Positions 34,115 to 43,125 of a DNA stretch of 64,000 nt are shown piece after piece. A model generated the notes under the pieces. It was given only the letters and a program-made list of their open reading frames with translations. It did not search any database and was not told the DNA's origin. The stretch lies in the NCBI RefSeq assembly GCF_963676815.1, contig NZ_OY781365.1, positions 3,072,501 to 3,136,500 of the forward strand, read 5' to 3'. The position numbers were made by a program, and so were the translations under genes. Position 1 is the first letter of the stretch. Each line of letters starts with the position of its first letter. Source of the stretch: an uncultured Draconibacterium sp. (GTDB taxonomy: Bacteria > Bacteroidota > Bacteroidia > Bacteroidales > Prolixibacteraceae).

Positions 34115-36526
34115 ATGTTAAAAAAGATTCTTTATGTACTTCTTGCCCTCATTTTTCTAGTGGTAGTTGGCGGATTTCTGTATTATCGGCTGGTAATTTA
34201 TACTCCACCGCTAATTTCGGATGAAGACCGGGCTAAAATCGAGATTATGCCTCTGCCGGCCAGCCTGAAAATTTACAATGGAGATATTGATCTTCGAGAG
34301 GGTATTAATATATCTTTTATTAATGTACAGAATGATTATTTGAATAAGGCAGCAAACCGTTTTGTAAATGATCTTGAATCGATTTACGGAATTCCAGCTG
34401 ATGAAAACGGAGTTTCGCTGGAAATTAATTGTAGCGAGGAGTCGGAAAGTAACATTCCAGAATTTGGTAACGATGAATCGTACAGCCTGGATATTGAGAA
34501 TAGAATTATATTAACGGCAAATACCCAGTTTGGTATTAATCATGGTCTGGAAACGATTTTGCAATTAGTAAAACAAAATGAAGAAGGAGTGACCATTTCA
34601 AAACTTAAGGTTGAGGACGAACCTCGTTTTCCTTGGCGTGGAGTAATGTTGGATGGCTGTCGGCATTGGATGCCAAAAGAAGTGTTGTTGCGTACAATTG
34701 ATGCTATGGCTGCTGTAAAAATGAATGTGTTTCACATTCATCTCTCAGAAGATCAGGGATTTCGGGTAGAGAGCAAAGTGTTTCCGAAATTGCATGAAAT
34801 TGGATCAAATGGAAAATATTATACGCAAGATGATATTCGCGAAATTGTAACTTATGCAGCGGAAAGAGGAATTCGTGTGGTTCCTGAGTTTGATGTGCCG
34901 GGGCACTCAAAAAGCTGGCAGATTGCATATCCTGAATTGAGTACAGTAAGCGAACATTTGTCGTTTGCAAACGAAAGCGGCGAGCTATTTTCTCCACCAA
35001 TGGATCCGACGAAAGAAGAGGTTTATGTATTTCTCGACAAGTTTATTGCCGAGATGATAACATTGTTTCCCGATGCTTATTTTCATATTGGTGGCGATGA
35101 GGTAGAACCAAAATACTGGAATGAAAGTGAATCAATTCAGTCGTTTATGAAAGTAAAAGGGATTAAAGACGCGCATGGTTTGCAAGCGTATTTTAATCTC
35201 AGGATTTACGACCTGGTTAAGAAGCATGGCAAAACAATGCTTGGATGGGAAGAGATAATGAACGACGATTTGGAGAATGATGTTGTTATTCAATCGTGGA
35301 TGGGGCAAAAATCGTTGTTTGAAGCGGTTCAGGGTGGCAAAAGAGGAATTTTGTCGGCTGGTTGGTATCTCGATCACAAATTACATTCAGATAAACATTA
35401 TACGGTTGATCCTTTAATTTTGCCCGGAGCTGTTGATATGGCGCCGGATACAACTTGCTGGAAAACTTACGATATCACACTAGAAATTCCCTCGGGCGAG
35501 ATGGAGAGTAAACTAACCTTGTTTGATCGCGATTCTGAAAATGTATATGGCTTTTTAGAGTTTCTTGGAAATCGTACCGGATTTAAAAATGGGCAGAACA
35601 AAGATGTTCAGTTAACTTTTCTGCTGGAGTCGCAAATGGGAGAGGTGAAGTTCTCTGCACAGCTTTTGAGTGATACACTATTTGGAAAAATTTCATTAGC
35701 GATGTTTAACTTTGCTGCCAATGGGAAGTTGGTGGCAGGTTCTGAAATTCAGGGAACAAAATTACCACCAATCGAGGTGATTAAACCGCTTACCGACAAG
35801 CAAAAAACAATGATACTTGGCGGCGAAGCAGCAATGTGGTCGGAAGTAGTGGATAAAGATAATGTCGACTCGCGAATTTGGCCACGAACAGCTGTTGTTG
35901 CTGAAAAACTCTGGAGTCCGGCAACACTAACCGCAAATGTTGATGATATGTATCGGCGTCTTGAAAAATGTTCAGATTACCTGGTTCAAAGAGGCAATCC
36001 ACATAAAATGCAACAAGATGTTATTCTTCATGCATTAATTCCTGATCAGGGATTTACCTACTTAAAAACCTTGGTTGAGGTACTTGAAGAAGTAAAATAT
36101 TATGAGCGAATGGCAAACCTCGAAAATATGTATGCCGTGTATTTGCCCGATTTAAAAATGAATGGTGTTGTTGATGCCGCGCGTCCGGAAAGCTTGTCGG
36201 CCCGAGAATTCAATACAAAGGTAAATGCTTATCTTTTGGATAGGGAAAACAGCGTACTAAAAGCACAGCTTCAAGAGCAGCTGGAAATGTGGAGTTTGAA
36301 TAACAAGAATTTAGAGCCTTGGTTAACAAGCAATGAATTGCAAGAAGTTTCGCGTTTATCAGAGGCATTTTCTTCGGTTGCGAAATACGCGCTGCAAATG
36401 ATAAATGAAGAAGGAAGTACTAAGCAGCCAGAAGAATTGATGAAGGAACTATCTCTCCTCGAAAATGGTGAAAACGGAATGCTGTGCGCCGTTGCAGAAG
36501 GACTTCGCGAATTGTGCACGAATTAA
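34115..36526 (+). CDS. Membrane-anchored GH20 beta-hexosaminidase with inserted domain
   Basis: This 803-residue enzyme has an N-terminal membrane helix (about 5-25) instead of a lipobox. A GH20b domain spans about 43-165. The GH20 barrel includes RGVMLDGCRHWM, HIHLSEDQGFRVE and VPEFDVPGH, with catalytic Asp328-Glu329 in HIGGDEVEP. The barrel is interrupted after GWYLDHK (about 416-422). Roughly residues 442-553 are a beta-rich insert, and the barrel resumes at GGEAAMWSE (569-577). A helical C-terminal region (about 610-800) follows. It shares the reaction of the other GH20 in the window but is clearly a different subfamily. It stands alone. Confidence 0.9.
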   Translation: MLKKILYVLLALIFLVVVGGFLYYRLVIYTPPLISDEDRAKIEIMPLPASLKIYNGDIDLREGINISFINVQNDYLNKAANRFVNDLESIYGIPADENGVSLEINCSEESESNIPEFGNDESYSLDIENRIILTANTQFGINHGLETILQLVKQNEEGVTISKLKVEDEPRFPWRGVMLDGCRHWMPKEVLLRTIDAMAAVKMNVFHIHLSEDQGFRVESKVFPKLHEIGSNGKYYTQDDIREIVTYAAERGIRVVPEFDVPGHSKSWQIAYPELSTVSEHLSFANESGELFSPPMDPTKEEVYVFLDKFIAEMITLFPDAYFHIGGDEVEPKYWNESESIQSFMKVKGIKDAHGLQAYFNLRIYDLVKKHGKTMLGWEEIMNDDLENDVVIQSWMGQKSLFEAVQGGKRGILSAGWYLDHKLHSDKHYTVDPLILPGAVDMAPDTTCWKTYDITLEIPSGEMESKLTLFDRDSENVYGFLEFLGNRTGFKNGQNKDVQLTFLLESQMGEVKFSAQLLSDTLFGKISLAMFNFAANGKLVAGSEIQGTKLPPIEVIKPLTDKQKTMILGGEAAMWSEVVDKDNVDSRIWPRTAVVAEKLWSPATLTANVDDMYRRLEKCSDYLVQRGNPHKMQQDVILHALIPDQGFTYLKTLVEVLEEVKYYERMANLENMYAVYLPDLKMNGVVDAARPESLSAREFNTKVNAYLLDRENSVLKAQLQEQLEMWSLNNKNLEPWLTSNELQEVSRLSEAFSSVAKYALQMINEEGSTKQPEELMKELSLLENGENGMLCAVAEGLRELCTN

Positions 36527-36681
36527 TACGTACCAACCGGCCATGTTTTTTGATACTTTGATAGAAAAATCAGTTTTTAAATTACAAGCTCTAAACTTTC
36601 TGAAATACAACAATTAAGGATTTTAACTTTGGAGGTAAAAATGCTTACAATTGCCTGTTTTTGAGGTGATTTAGGGAATGA

Positions 36682-36698
36682 TGTCAGGAATGCTGACT
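36682..36698. promoter_or_regulatory. 17-bp TGTCA-N7-TGACT motif upstream of gdhA
   Basis: TGTCAGGAATGCTGACT matches the groES upstream motif at 12 of 17 positions, with the same half-site spacing. A further GTCAC half-site follows at 36702. It lies about 93 nt before the -33 element of the gdhA promoter. Confidence 0.4.
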
Positions 36699-36790
36699 TC
36701 CGTCACACAGTGTTTTTTAACATCTTTTTATGTAGACTTAAGTAGGTGATAATCAGTTATAAATGAATGTAGCTAATTCTTTTAAAAAGC

Positions 36791-36822
36791 TTGTAATTTA
36801 TTTTTTTACTTCTCTACCTTTG
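36791..36822 (+). promoter_or_regulatory. Bacteroidota-type promoter of gdhA
   Basis: TTG at 36791-36793 and TACCTTTG at 36815-36822 are separated by 21 nt. This agrees with the primary-sigma consensus of the phylum (TTG, 19-21 nt, TAnnTTTG). Transcription should start near 36829, leaving a leader of roughly 87 nt. Confidence 0.65.
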
Positions 36823-36876
36823 CCAAACATTGATTTATTGATTGCAAAAGTTCATAAAATAATATGATTTTTAATT

Positions 36877-36899
36877 TGGCAACTACACTTTGGTTGCCA
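36877..36899 (+). promoter_or_regulatory. Hairpin in the gdhA leader
   Basis: TGGCAAC pairs perfectly with GTTGCCA around a 9-nt loop, ending 16 nt before the start codon. No T-run follows, so it is more likely a translation-level or mRNA-stability element than a terminator. Confidence 0.45.
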
Positions 36900-36915
36900 T
36901 CTAATTTTTAACCTT

Positions 36916-38250
36916 ATGAAAACAGATATAAATGAATTCATCGCGAATTTGGAGCACAGAACTCCGGGGGAAAATGAATTTCACCAGGCAGTTGAGGAAG
37001 TAATTGGTTCAGTATGGGATTTTTACGCAAAAAATCCTCGTTACCAACGTGCTAAAATTTTGGAACGAATGGTTGAGCCAGAGCGCGTAATTATGTTCCG
37101 TGTGCCATGGGTCGATGATCGTGGAGAAGTACAAATAAACCGTGGTTACCGCGTTGAGTTTAACTCTGCTTTGGGACCATATAAAGGAGGTTTGCGTTTT
37201 CACGCCAGTGTTACCCTCAGTATTTTAAAGTTTTTAGGATTTGAACAAACTTTTAAAAACAGTCTTACCACTTTGCCAATGGGTGGAGGAAAAGGCGGGT
37301 CGGATTTCAGTCCGAAAGGTAAAAGCGATGGCGAAATTATGCGGTTTTGCCAAAGTTTTATGACCGAGCTGTATCGCCACATTGGTCCAAATACCGACGT
37401 TCCGGCCGGAGATATTGGTGTTGGAGGACGTGAGATTGGTTACCTGTTTGGACAATATAAGCGTTTGAAAAACGAATTTACAGGTGTATTAACCGGTAAA
37501 GGATTGGCCTGGGGAGGTAGTTTGATTCGTCCGGAAGCAACAGGTTTTGGTGCGGTGTATTTTGCGCAGCATATGTTGCACCGAATTGGAAAAGACATTG
37601 CAGGACAAACAATATCTGTATCGGGTTTTGGAAACGTAGCCTGGGGAGCTATCTCAAAAATTAACGAGCTTGGTGGAAAGGTTGTAACCATTTCCGGGCC
37701 AGATGGATACATTTACGATAAAAATGGAATTAGCGGCGATAAAGTTGAATACCTGTTGGAGTTACGCGCTACAAATAATGATATTGTTTCGCCATACGCC
37801 GAAGAATTCGATGCTGAGTTCGTGGCAGGTAAACGCCCGTGGGAAGTTCCGGTTGATTTGGCCATGCCTTGTGCTACCGAAAACGAAGTTGGTTTGGAAG
37901 ATGCAAAAGAGCTGGCTAAAAATGGTTGTAAACTTTTAGCCGAAGCATCGAATATGGGCTGTACTGCCGATGCTGTTGATTTTTTGAGCGAAGCAATGGA
38001 TTATGCGCCAGGAAAAGCGGTTAATGCCGGCGGTGTTGCTGTTTCCGGTTTGGAAATGTCGCAAAACAGCATGCGTATCAATTGGCCACGAGAAGAAGTA
38101 GACGAGCGCTTAAAAGGAATCATGAAAGCCATTCATGAAACCTGTGTTAGTTACGGAGCTAACGGTAAAAAAGTTGACTATGTAAAAGGAGCTAACGTTG
38201 GAGGCTTTGTAAAAGTTGCTGAAGCCATGTTGGCTCAGGGGGTAGTTTAA
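36916..38250 (+). CDS. gdhA: NADP-type glutamate dehydrogenase
   Basis: This 444-residue hexameric enzyme interconverts 2-oxoglutarate plus ammonia and glutamate. The substrate-site stretch PMGGGKGGSDFSPKGK (about 117-132) contains catalytic and binding lysines. DVPAGDIGVGGREIGYLFGQ follows, then the Rossmann fold (SVSGFGNVAWGA). Length and the GGSDF signature fit the ~450-residue NADP-dependent class typical of anabolic GDH; coenzyme use is inferred. It stands alone with its own promoter and terminator. In this window it could assimilate ammonia released by asparaginase or amino-sugar breakdown. Confidence 0.96.
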   Translation: MKTDINEFIANLEHRTPGENEFHQAVEEVIGSVWDFYAKNPRYQRAKILERMVEPERVIMFRVPWVDDRGEVQINRGYRVEFNSALGPYKGGLRFHASVTLSILKFLGFEQTFKNSLTTLPMGGGKGGSDFSPKGKSDGEIMRFCQSFMTELYRHIGPNTDVPAGDIGVGGREIGYLFGQYKRLKNEFTGVLTGKGLAWGGSLIRPEATGFGAVYFAQHMLHRIGKDIAGQTISVSGFGNVAWGAISKINELGGKVVTISGPDGYIYDKNGISGDKVEYLLELRATNNDIVSPYAEEFDAEFVAGKRPWEVPVDLAMPCATENEVGLEDAKELAKNGCKLLAEASNMGCTADAVDFLSEAMDYAPGKAVNAGGVAVSGLEMSQNSMRINWPREEVDERLKGIMKAIHETCVSYGANGKKVDYVKGANVGGFVKVAEAMLAQGVV

Positions 38251-38286
38251 GAGAATTAAGAAAAAATTAAGATTGAGGAAATATGG

Positions 38287-38316
38287 AAAATCCGTCCGAT
38301 TTGGGGCGGATTTTTT
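38287..38316 (+). terminator. Terminator after gdhA
   Basis: AAAATCCGTCC pairs with GGGCGGATTTTTT (one G-U pair) around a short loop and is followed by T's. Confidence 0.88.
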
Positions 38317-38531
38317 GTTTGAATGGGGTTTTATCACACCGTTTAAACAAAGTATTTCAAAATTTAATTTTAAGGTAAAGTAGAAATGTCGGTAAGGAAG
38401 GAACAGTTTTTTACATTTGTCGGCAATTAAAAAATGATTATTTGAATTTGCCAAACGCAGATCGCTAATCGACAGAACAGATTTTAAAGTACGAAACACT
38501 ACTGATTTTAGAAGGTAAAGATTATACCTGC

Positions 38532-39296
38532 ATGTTAATAGATACGCATTCTCATATATATTCAGAAGATTTCATTCACGATCGGGATGAAGCACTAAAA
38601 CGTGCTGACGAGAGTGGAATAAAGAAAATAATACTGCCGAATATTGATTCCGGTTCAATAAAACACATGCTTGATCTTGCAGATGCCTATCCAAATTTAT
38701 GCTTCCCGTTAATTGGTTTGCATCCTACATCGGTTGAAGACGATTACGAAGAGGAACTTGAGGCAATTGACTATTGGTTGCAACGTCGTAAATTTTACGG
38801 AATAGGCGAAATTGGTATCGATTTGTACTGGGAAAGCAAATATGAAAAAGAGCAAAAAGATGCTTTCAGAACGCAACTACGCATTGCAAAAAAGCTAAAT
38901 CTGCCGGTTGTTATTCATGTGCGCAACTCATTTGAACAAACTTACGAGATTGTAAAGGAAGAACAAGACGGAACTTTACGTGGCGTTTTTCACTGTTTTA
39001 CCGGAACGGCTGAAGAAGCACAGAAAATTACAGAACTGGGATTTTTGCTCGGAATTGGCGGAGTTGTGACCTTTAAAAACAGCGACCTCGACGAAGTAAT
39101 AAAAGACATAGATCCTCATCATCTTGTTCTTGAGACCGATTCTCCTTATCTGGCACCGGTTCCAAAACGAGGAAAACGTAACGAGAGTTCTTACCTCATT
39201 CATGTAGCACAAAAAGTTGCCGATGTATACCGCATTCCACTTACACGCATCGCCGAAATAACTACAACTAATGCCCGCAATTTATTCGGAATTTGA
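38532..39296 (+). CDS. TatD-family metal-dependent hydrolase
   Basis: This 254-residue TIM-barrel hydrolase has the TatD metal ligands: DTHSHIY (His6, His8 region), GEIGIDLYW, VIHVRN, FHCFTG and ETDSPYLAP. Family members act as 3'-5' DNA or RNA exonucleases or D-aminoacyl-tRNA hydrolases, and sequence does not separate these. It lies 28 nt upstream of the asparaginase gene on the same strand, an arrangement common in Bacteroidota. Confidence 0.93.
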   Translation: MLIDTHSHIYSEDFIHDRDEALKRADESGIKKIILPNIDSGSIKHMLDLADAYPNLCFPLIGLHPTSVEDDYEEELEAIDYWLQRRKFYGIGEIGIDLYWESKYEKEQKDAFRTQLRIAKKLNLPVVIHVRNSFEQTYEIVKEEQDGTLRGVFHCFTGTAEEAQKITELGFLLGIGGVVTFKNSDLDEVIKDIDPHHLVLETDSPYLAPVPKRGKRNESSYLIHVAQKVADVYRIPLTRIAEITTTNARNLFGI

Positions 39297-39324
39297 TAAC
39301 TTGCAGCTCTAATTAAAAACTGCA

Positions 39325-40368
39325 ATGACCAATAAGGCTGCCAAAAAAACCTCCATACTTATAATATATACCGGAGGTACCATTGGTATGGTTGAAGACC
39401 CGAAGAATGGTGCGTTAAAACCGGTTAAGTTCGATAAAATTCAAGAGGTAGTTCCCGAACTTCGAAAATTCGATTTTATAATAAAAACCATCACTTTTAA
39501 TCCGGCTCTTGATTCTTCGAATATGAATCCGATTTCGTGGATTAAAATTGCCAAAACCATAGAGCGACATTATAATAATTACGACGGTTTTGTTGTTTTG
39601 CACGGAACTGATACCATGGCTTACACGGCCTCGGCATTAAGTTACATGTTCGAAAACCTTGATAAACCGATTATTTTAACCGGATCGCAGTTGCCAATTG
39701 GTGTTATTCGCACCGATGGGAAGGAAAACCTGATTACTGCTGTTGAAATTGCAGCAGGTAAAGTTGCCGGCGAGAGTTTGGTGCCGGAAGTGTGTATTTA
39801 TTTTGATTTTAAATTATACCGTGGAAACCGAACATTAAAGCGCGATGCTGAGTTGTTCAGTGCGTTTCGTTCGGTGAATTACCCGGCTTTGGCGGTTGCC
39901 GGTATTGACATAAAATATAGTATTGAATTTATATATTACCCGGAGAATAAAGGCATATTAAAAGTAAACACCGACTTTGATGACAATGTTGTCATCCTGA
40001 AAATATTCCCCGGAATTAACCAAAATGTTTTTAATTCGGTATTGAATACTCCCGGGTTGAAAGGTGTTGTATTAGAGACTTTTGGATCGGGAAATGTGCC
40101 AACTTCACGGTGGTTGATTAACGCCATTAAGCGCACAATTAAACGTGGAATTGTGGTGTTAAATGTTACACAATGCCAGGGAGGAAAAGTAGTAATGGGG
40201 CAGTACCAAACAAGTGTAGAGTTATTAAATGCAGGAGTAGTTTCGGCAAAAGATATGACCACGGAAGCAGCCATTACAAAATTGATGTTTTTGCTTGGTC
40301 AAGGCCTAAAACCGGACGAAATCAAAATGTACCTCAATAAAAGTCTGCGTGGGGAAATTAGTGAATAG
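39325..40368 (+). CDS. ansA: Type I L-asparaginase
   Basis: This 347-residue enzyme hydrolyses asparagine to aspartate and ammonia. The first catalytic motif is IYTGGTIGMV (about residues 15-24), and the second is VLHGTDTMAYTASALSYM (about 92-109). There is no signal peptide, so it is of the cytoplasmic type I form. It is likely co-transcribed with tatD. The stop codon is 71 nt from the tRNA-Ser gene. Confidence 0.94.
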   Translation: MTNKAAKKTSILIIYTGGTIGMVEDPKNGALKPVKFDKIQEVVPELRKFDFIIKTITFNPALDSSNMNPISWIKIAKTIERHYNNYDGFVVLHGTDTMAYTASALSYMFENLDKPIILTGSQLPIGVIRTDGKENLITAVEIAAGKVAGESLVPEVCIYFDFKLYRGNRTLKRDAELFSAFRSVNYPALAVAGIDIKYSIEFIYYPENKGILKVNTDFDDNVVILKIFPGINQNVFNSVLNTPGLKGVVLETFGSGNVPTSRWLINAIKRTIKRGIVVLNVTQCQGGKVVMGQYQTSVELLNAGVVSAKDMTTEAAITKLMFLLGQGLKPDEIKMYLNKSLRGEISE

Positions 40369-40439
40369 CAAAGTTTTTTTTTCACAATTTTTTATTAATT
40401 TGCAGCCCTCATTTTTGGGAGGCCACGCCAAAAAATTTT

Positions 40440-40527
40440 GGAGAGGTGCAGGAGTGGCTGAACTGGCACGCCTGGAAAGCGTGTGTACCCCGAAAGGGTA
40501 CCGAGGGTTCGAATCCCTCTCTCTCCG
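40440..40527 (+). tRNA. tRNA-Ser(GGA)
   Basis: This 88-nt class II tRNA has acceptor GGAGAGG pairing with TCTCTCC (one G-U pair) and discriminator G. The anticodon stem CACGC/GCGTG encloses loop CTGGAAA with anticodon GGA. The variable arm TACCCCGAAAGGGTA is long, and the T-arm is GAGGG-TTCGAAT-CCCTC. CCA is not encoded. A TTAATTTG just upstream (about 40395) is one base off the -7 consensus. Confidence 0.96.
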
Positions 40528-40665
40528 CAAAAATGAGTCGTTCTTTTAAGAAAAAGCAAGTCCGTAATCAGGGCATGTTTTTTGTGGGACAGAAGATTAA
40601 TTATTATTAAAAATCAATACAAAAACAAATTCAAAGAGATTATTAATTAAAAATTCAAATCAATT

Positions 40666-41475
40666 ATGAAAAGACTATTCGCGTTAATAGCCGTATTTGG
40701 GATGCTGTTTTTTATGGCGTCTAATGTAGCGCTTGCTCAGGAAGAAGAAGCAGCTGCCACTGAAACTGCTACTGAACAAGTAGAAGAAACATCTGCTGCA
40801 ATAGCTGAAGAAGATGCTGCAGCCGCTGCCGAAGAAGGAAAATCACTTCACAGCCAGATGAAACAAAAATTTATTGAAGGTGACCCTGCTTTCATGAGCT
40901 TCGTATTGGTAGCCCTTATTTTAGGTCTTGCCTTTGCAATTGAAAGAGTTCTTTACCTTAACCTTGCAACCAGCAATACTAAAAAACTGTTGGCTAGTGT
41001 TGAAGAAGCATTAGAAAGTGGTGGTGTAGAGGCTGCAAAAGAAGTGTGTCGTACAACTCGCGGACCAGTTGCCAGTATTTTCTATCAAGGTCTTGATCGT
41101 TTCGATCATGGTATCGATGTAGTTGAAAAAACAGTTATTTCTTACGGTGGTGTTCAAGCCGGTCTTTTGGAAAAAGGATTAAGCTGGATCGCACTTTTCA
41201 TCGCTTTGGCACCTATGTTAGGTTTCATGGGTACTGTAATCGGTATGATTGGCGCTTTCGATGCTATTGAGGTAGCAGGTGACATTAGCCCTTCACTTGT
41301 GGCTGGTGGTATTAAAGTAGCTTTGATTACAACTGTATCAGGTCTTGTTGTTGCTATTATTCTTCAAATTTTCTACAACTATTGTGTAGCTAAAATCGAT
41401 AGCATCATTAACAACATGGAAGATGCTTCAATCTCGTTGTTAGACTTGTTGGTAAAACATAACATGAAAAAATAA
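40666..41475 (+). CDS. exbB: ExbB-like MotA/TolQ/ExbB proton channel protein
   Basis: This 269-residue inner-membrane proton-channel subunit powers TonB, and so the SusC-type transporter. It has a signal-like hydrophobic start (1-24) and then an Ala/Glu/Thr-rich acidic segment (about 25-60) that is probably periplasmic. A first membrane helix (about 74-92) and a cytoplasmic domain follow. The conserved core is APMLGFMGTVIGMIGAFDAI, then ISPSLVAGGIKVALITTVSG. The N-terminal extension is common in Bacteroidota. It heads a four-gene operon with a small membrane protein and two ExbD proteins. Confidence 0.93.
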   Translation: MKRLFALIAVFGMLFFMASNVALAQEEEAAATETATEQVEETSAAIAEEDAAAAAEEGKSLHSQMKQKFIEGDPAFMSFVLVALILGLAFAIERVLYLNLATSNTKKLLASVEEALESGGVEAAKEVCRTTRGPVASIFYQGLDRFDHGIDVVEKTVISYGGVQAGLLEKGLSWIALFIALAPMLGFMGTVIGMIGAFDAIEVAGDISPSLVAGGIKVALITTVSGLVVAIILQIFYNYCVAKIDSIINNMEDASISLLDLLVKHNMKK

Positions 41476-41488
41476 GGAGTAGAGAAAA

Positions 41489-41947
41489 ATGGGTAAAACA
41501 GCAAAAATAGTTACTATTATACTATGGGCTCTTATCATTGTTTCTACTATTCTTCTTGTTTCTTTATTTGTAAACATTAGTGATGTAGATACAGATCCTA
41601 CTATGGGTCGTTGGATTAATTCCAACCTGGTATGGAGCTACATACTTGTAGCTGTTGGTGCAGGTGTTGCAGTTCTTTCGGGACTGTTCCACATGTTCAC
41701 TGACAAAAAAGCTGCAAAATCAGGGCTTATTTCCCTGGGATTTATGGCAGTAGTGCTTCTCGTTGCTTACTTTTTGGCTTCACCAGAAATTCCACAATTT
41801 ATTGGTGTTGACAAATTTTTGGCAGACGGAACATTAAATGAGAGAGTAGCAAAATTAACAGACACAGGGCTGTATGCAACATATATCCTTTTAGGATTGG
41901 CAGTATTAGCTGTTGCATCGTCTTCAGTAATGCGTTTGTTTAGATAA
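41489..41947 (+). CDS. Small integral membrane protein within the exb operon
   Basis: This 152-residue protein has about four membrane helices (roughly 6-28, 46-66, 78-98 and 126-146). It has no recognised domain or catalytic motif. It lies 13 nt after exbB and 33 nt before the first exbD, so it is translated with the energising complex. A structural or assembly role in that complex is inferred from position only. Confidence 0.75.
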   Translation: MGKTAKIVTIILWALIIVSTILLVSLFVNISDVDTDPTMGRWINSNLVWSYILVAVGAGVAVLSGLFHMFTDKKAAKSGLISLGFMAVVLLVAYFLASPEIPQFIGVDKFLADGTLNERVAKLTDTGLYATYILLGLAVLAVASSSVMRLFR

Positions 41948-41980
41948 GTTTAATCGTGGTAATAAAAACAGGAAAAAGTT

Positions 41981-42550
41981 ATGGCTAAGAAAATACCTGA
42001 AATACCGGCAGCATCTTTAGCAGATATTGCATTTATGTTGCTGATCTTCTTCCTGGTAACAACCACGATGGACGTTGACAGCGGTTTAAGAAGAAAATTA
42101 CCTCAATGGGTCGATCAGAGCCAAATGGATGAACAGGCAGACGTTAATGAACGGAACGTGTTTGTTGTATTGGTAAATAAAAATAACGACTTGTTAGTAG
42201 AAGGTGATTACGAACAAATTGGGAATCTGCGTGAAAGGACAAAAGAGTTTATGGCGAACCCATACAACGACGAAAATTTGCCTGAGAAAGAACCCGTGGA
42301 AGTTCCATATTTCGGAGAATATATGGTAACCAAAGGGGTAATTTCGTTACGTAACGACTTGGATACTCAATATGGAACCTATCTCGCTGTTCAAAACGAA
42401 CTGGTTGCTGCCATTAATGAATTAAGAGACGAATTGGCGAAACAGAAGTTTGGAAAAGCTTATGAGGACCTGGAGGATGACAAACAAGATGCCATCAGAA
42501 AGATCTATCCTCAGAAGATTTCGGAAGCTGAACCAAAAGGTAAAATTTAA
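41981..42550 (+). CDS. exbD: ExbD/TolR-family protein 1
   Basis: This 189-residue protein has one membrane helix at about 12-32 (SLADIAFMLLIFFLVTTTMD), carrying the Asp needed for proton translocation (LADIAFM). The periplasmic domain is longer than classic ExbD and ends with a charged helical segment (about 130-189). It lies 11 nt before the second exbD. Two different ExbD subunits with one ExbB could form a heteromeric stator. Confidence 0.92.
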   Translation: MAKKIPEIPAASLADIAFMLLIFFLVTTTMDVDSGLRRKLPQWVDQSQMDEQADVNERNVFVVLVNKNNDLLVEGDYEQIGNLRERTKEFMANPYNDENLPEKEPVEVPYFGEYMVTKGVISLRNDLDTQYGTYLAVQNELVAAINELRDELAKQKFGKAYEDLEDDKQDAIRKIYPQKISEAEPKGKI

Positions 42551-42561
42551 AAGAATAGATT

Positions 42562-43032
42562 ATGAGCAAGTTTAGAAAAGATGATGGTAAGGAATTACCT
42601 CCTATTTCAACGGCTTCGTTGCCTGACATCGTGTTCATGCTTCTGTTCTTCTTTATGGTTAGTACAACAATGCGTGAAGTAACACTAAAGGTAAGAATGC
42701 ATCTTCCTGAAGCTACAGAATTAACAAAGCTTGAGAAGAAATCTTTAGTAAGTTACATTTATATTGGAGAACCTCAACCAGCGTTCCAAAAAACGTTTGG
42801 TAAGGCTCCTCGTATTCAGTTGAACGACCAATTCGCGACAGTTGATGAGGTACAAGATTACGTTATTGCTGAGCGCGAAGCCCGGGATGAAGCTGAACAA
42901 CCGTTTATGATTACTTCGTTGAAAATTGATGAGAACACAAAAATGGGTATAGTGCAAGATGTAAAAACGGAACTCCGTAAGTCTGCTGCACTAAACATTA
43001 ACTACTCATCAAGAAAAAAAGCTGAAAGATAA
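42562..43032 (+). CDS. exbD: ExbD/TolR-family protein 2
   Basis: This 156-residue protein has a membrane helix at about 15-35 (SLPDIVFMLLFFFMVSTTM) with the proton-pathway Asp. The periplasmic domain follows (VSYIYIGEP, then GIVQDVKTELRKSAALNINY). It is shorter than the preceding ExbD and diverged from it. It is the last gene of the operon, with a strong terminator after it. Confidence 0.92.
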   Translation: MSKFRKDDGKELPPISTASLPDIVFMLLFFFMVSTTMREVTLKVRMHLPEATELTKLEKKSLVSYIYIGEPQPAFQKTFGKAPRIQLNDQFATVDEVQDYVIAEREARDEAEQPFMITSLKIDENTKMGIVQDVKTELRKSAALNINYSSRKKAER

Positions 43033-43050
43033 TTTGATATCTTGATATAC

Positions 43051-43083
43051 AAAGAAAGGGAAGCATTTGCTTCCCTTTCTTTG
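43051..43083. terminator. Bidirectional terminator after the exb operon
   Basis: AAAGAAAGGGAAGC pairs perfectly with GCTTCCCTTTCTTT around an ATTT loop, a 14-bp stem between converging genes. Confidence 0.9.
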
Positions 43084-43125
43084 TTGCGTATATTTTATGA
43101 ATAAACATTTCTCTTAAACTCGTAA

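Larger units (their letters stand above)
36527..36915 (+). other. gdhA upstream regulatory region
   Basis: This 389-nt gap has no credible gene. From left to right it holds a 17-bp TGTCA/TGACT motif, a Bacteroidota-type promoter and a leader hairpin, each listed separately. I see nothing else structured. Confidence 0.6.
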
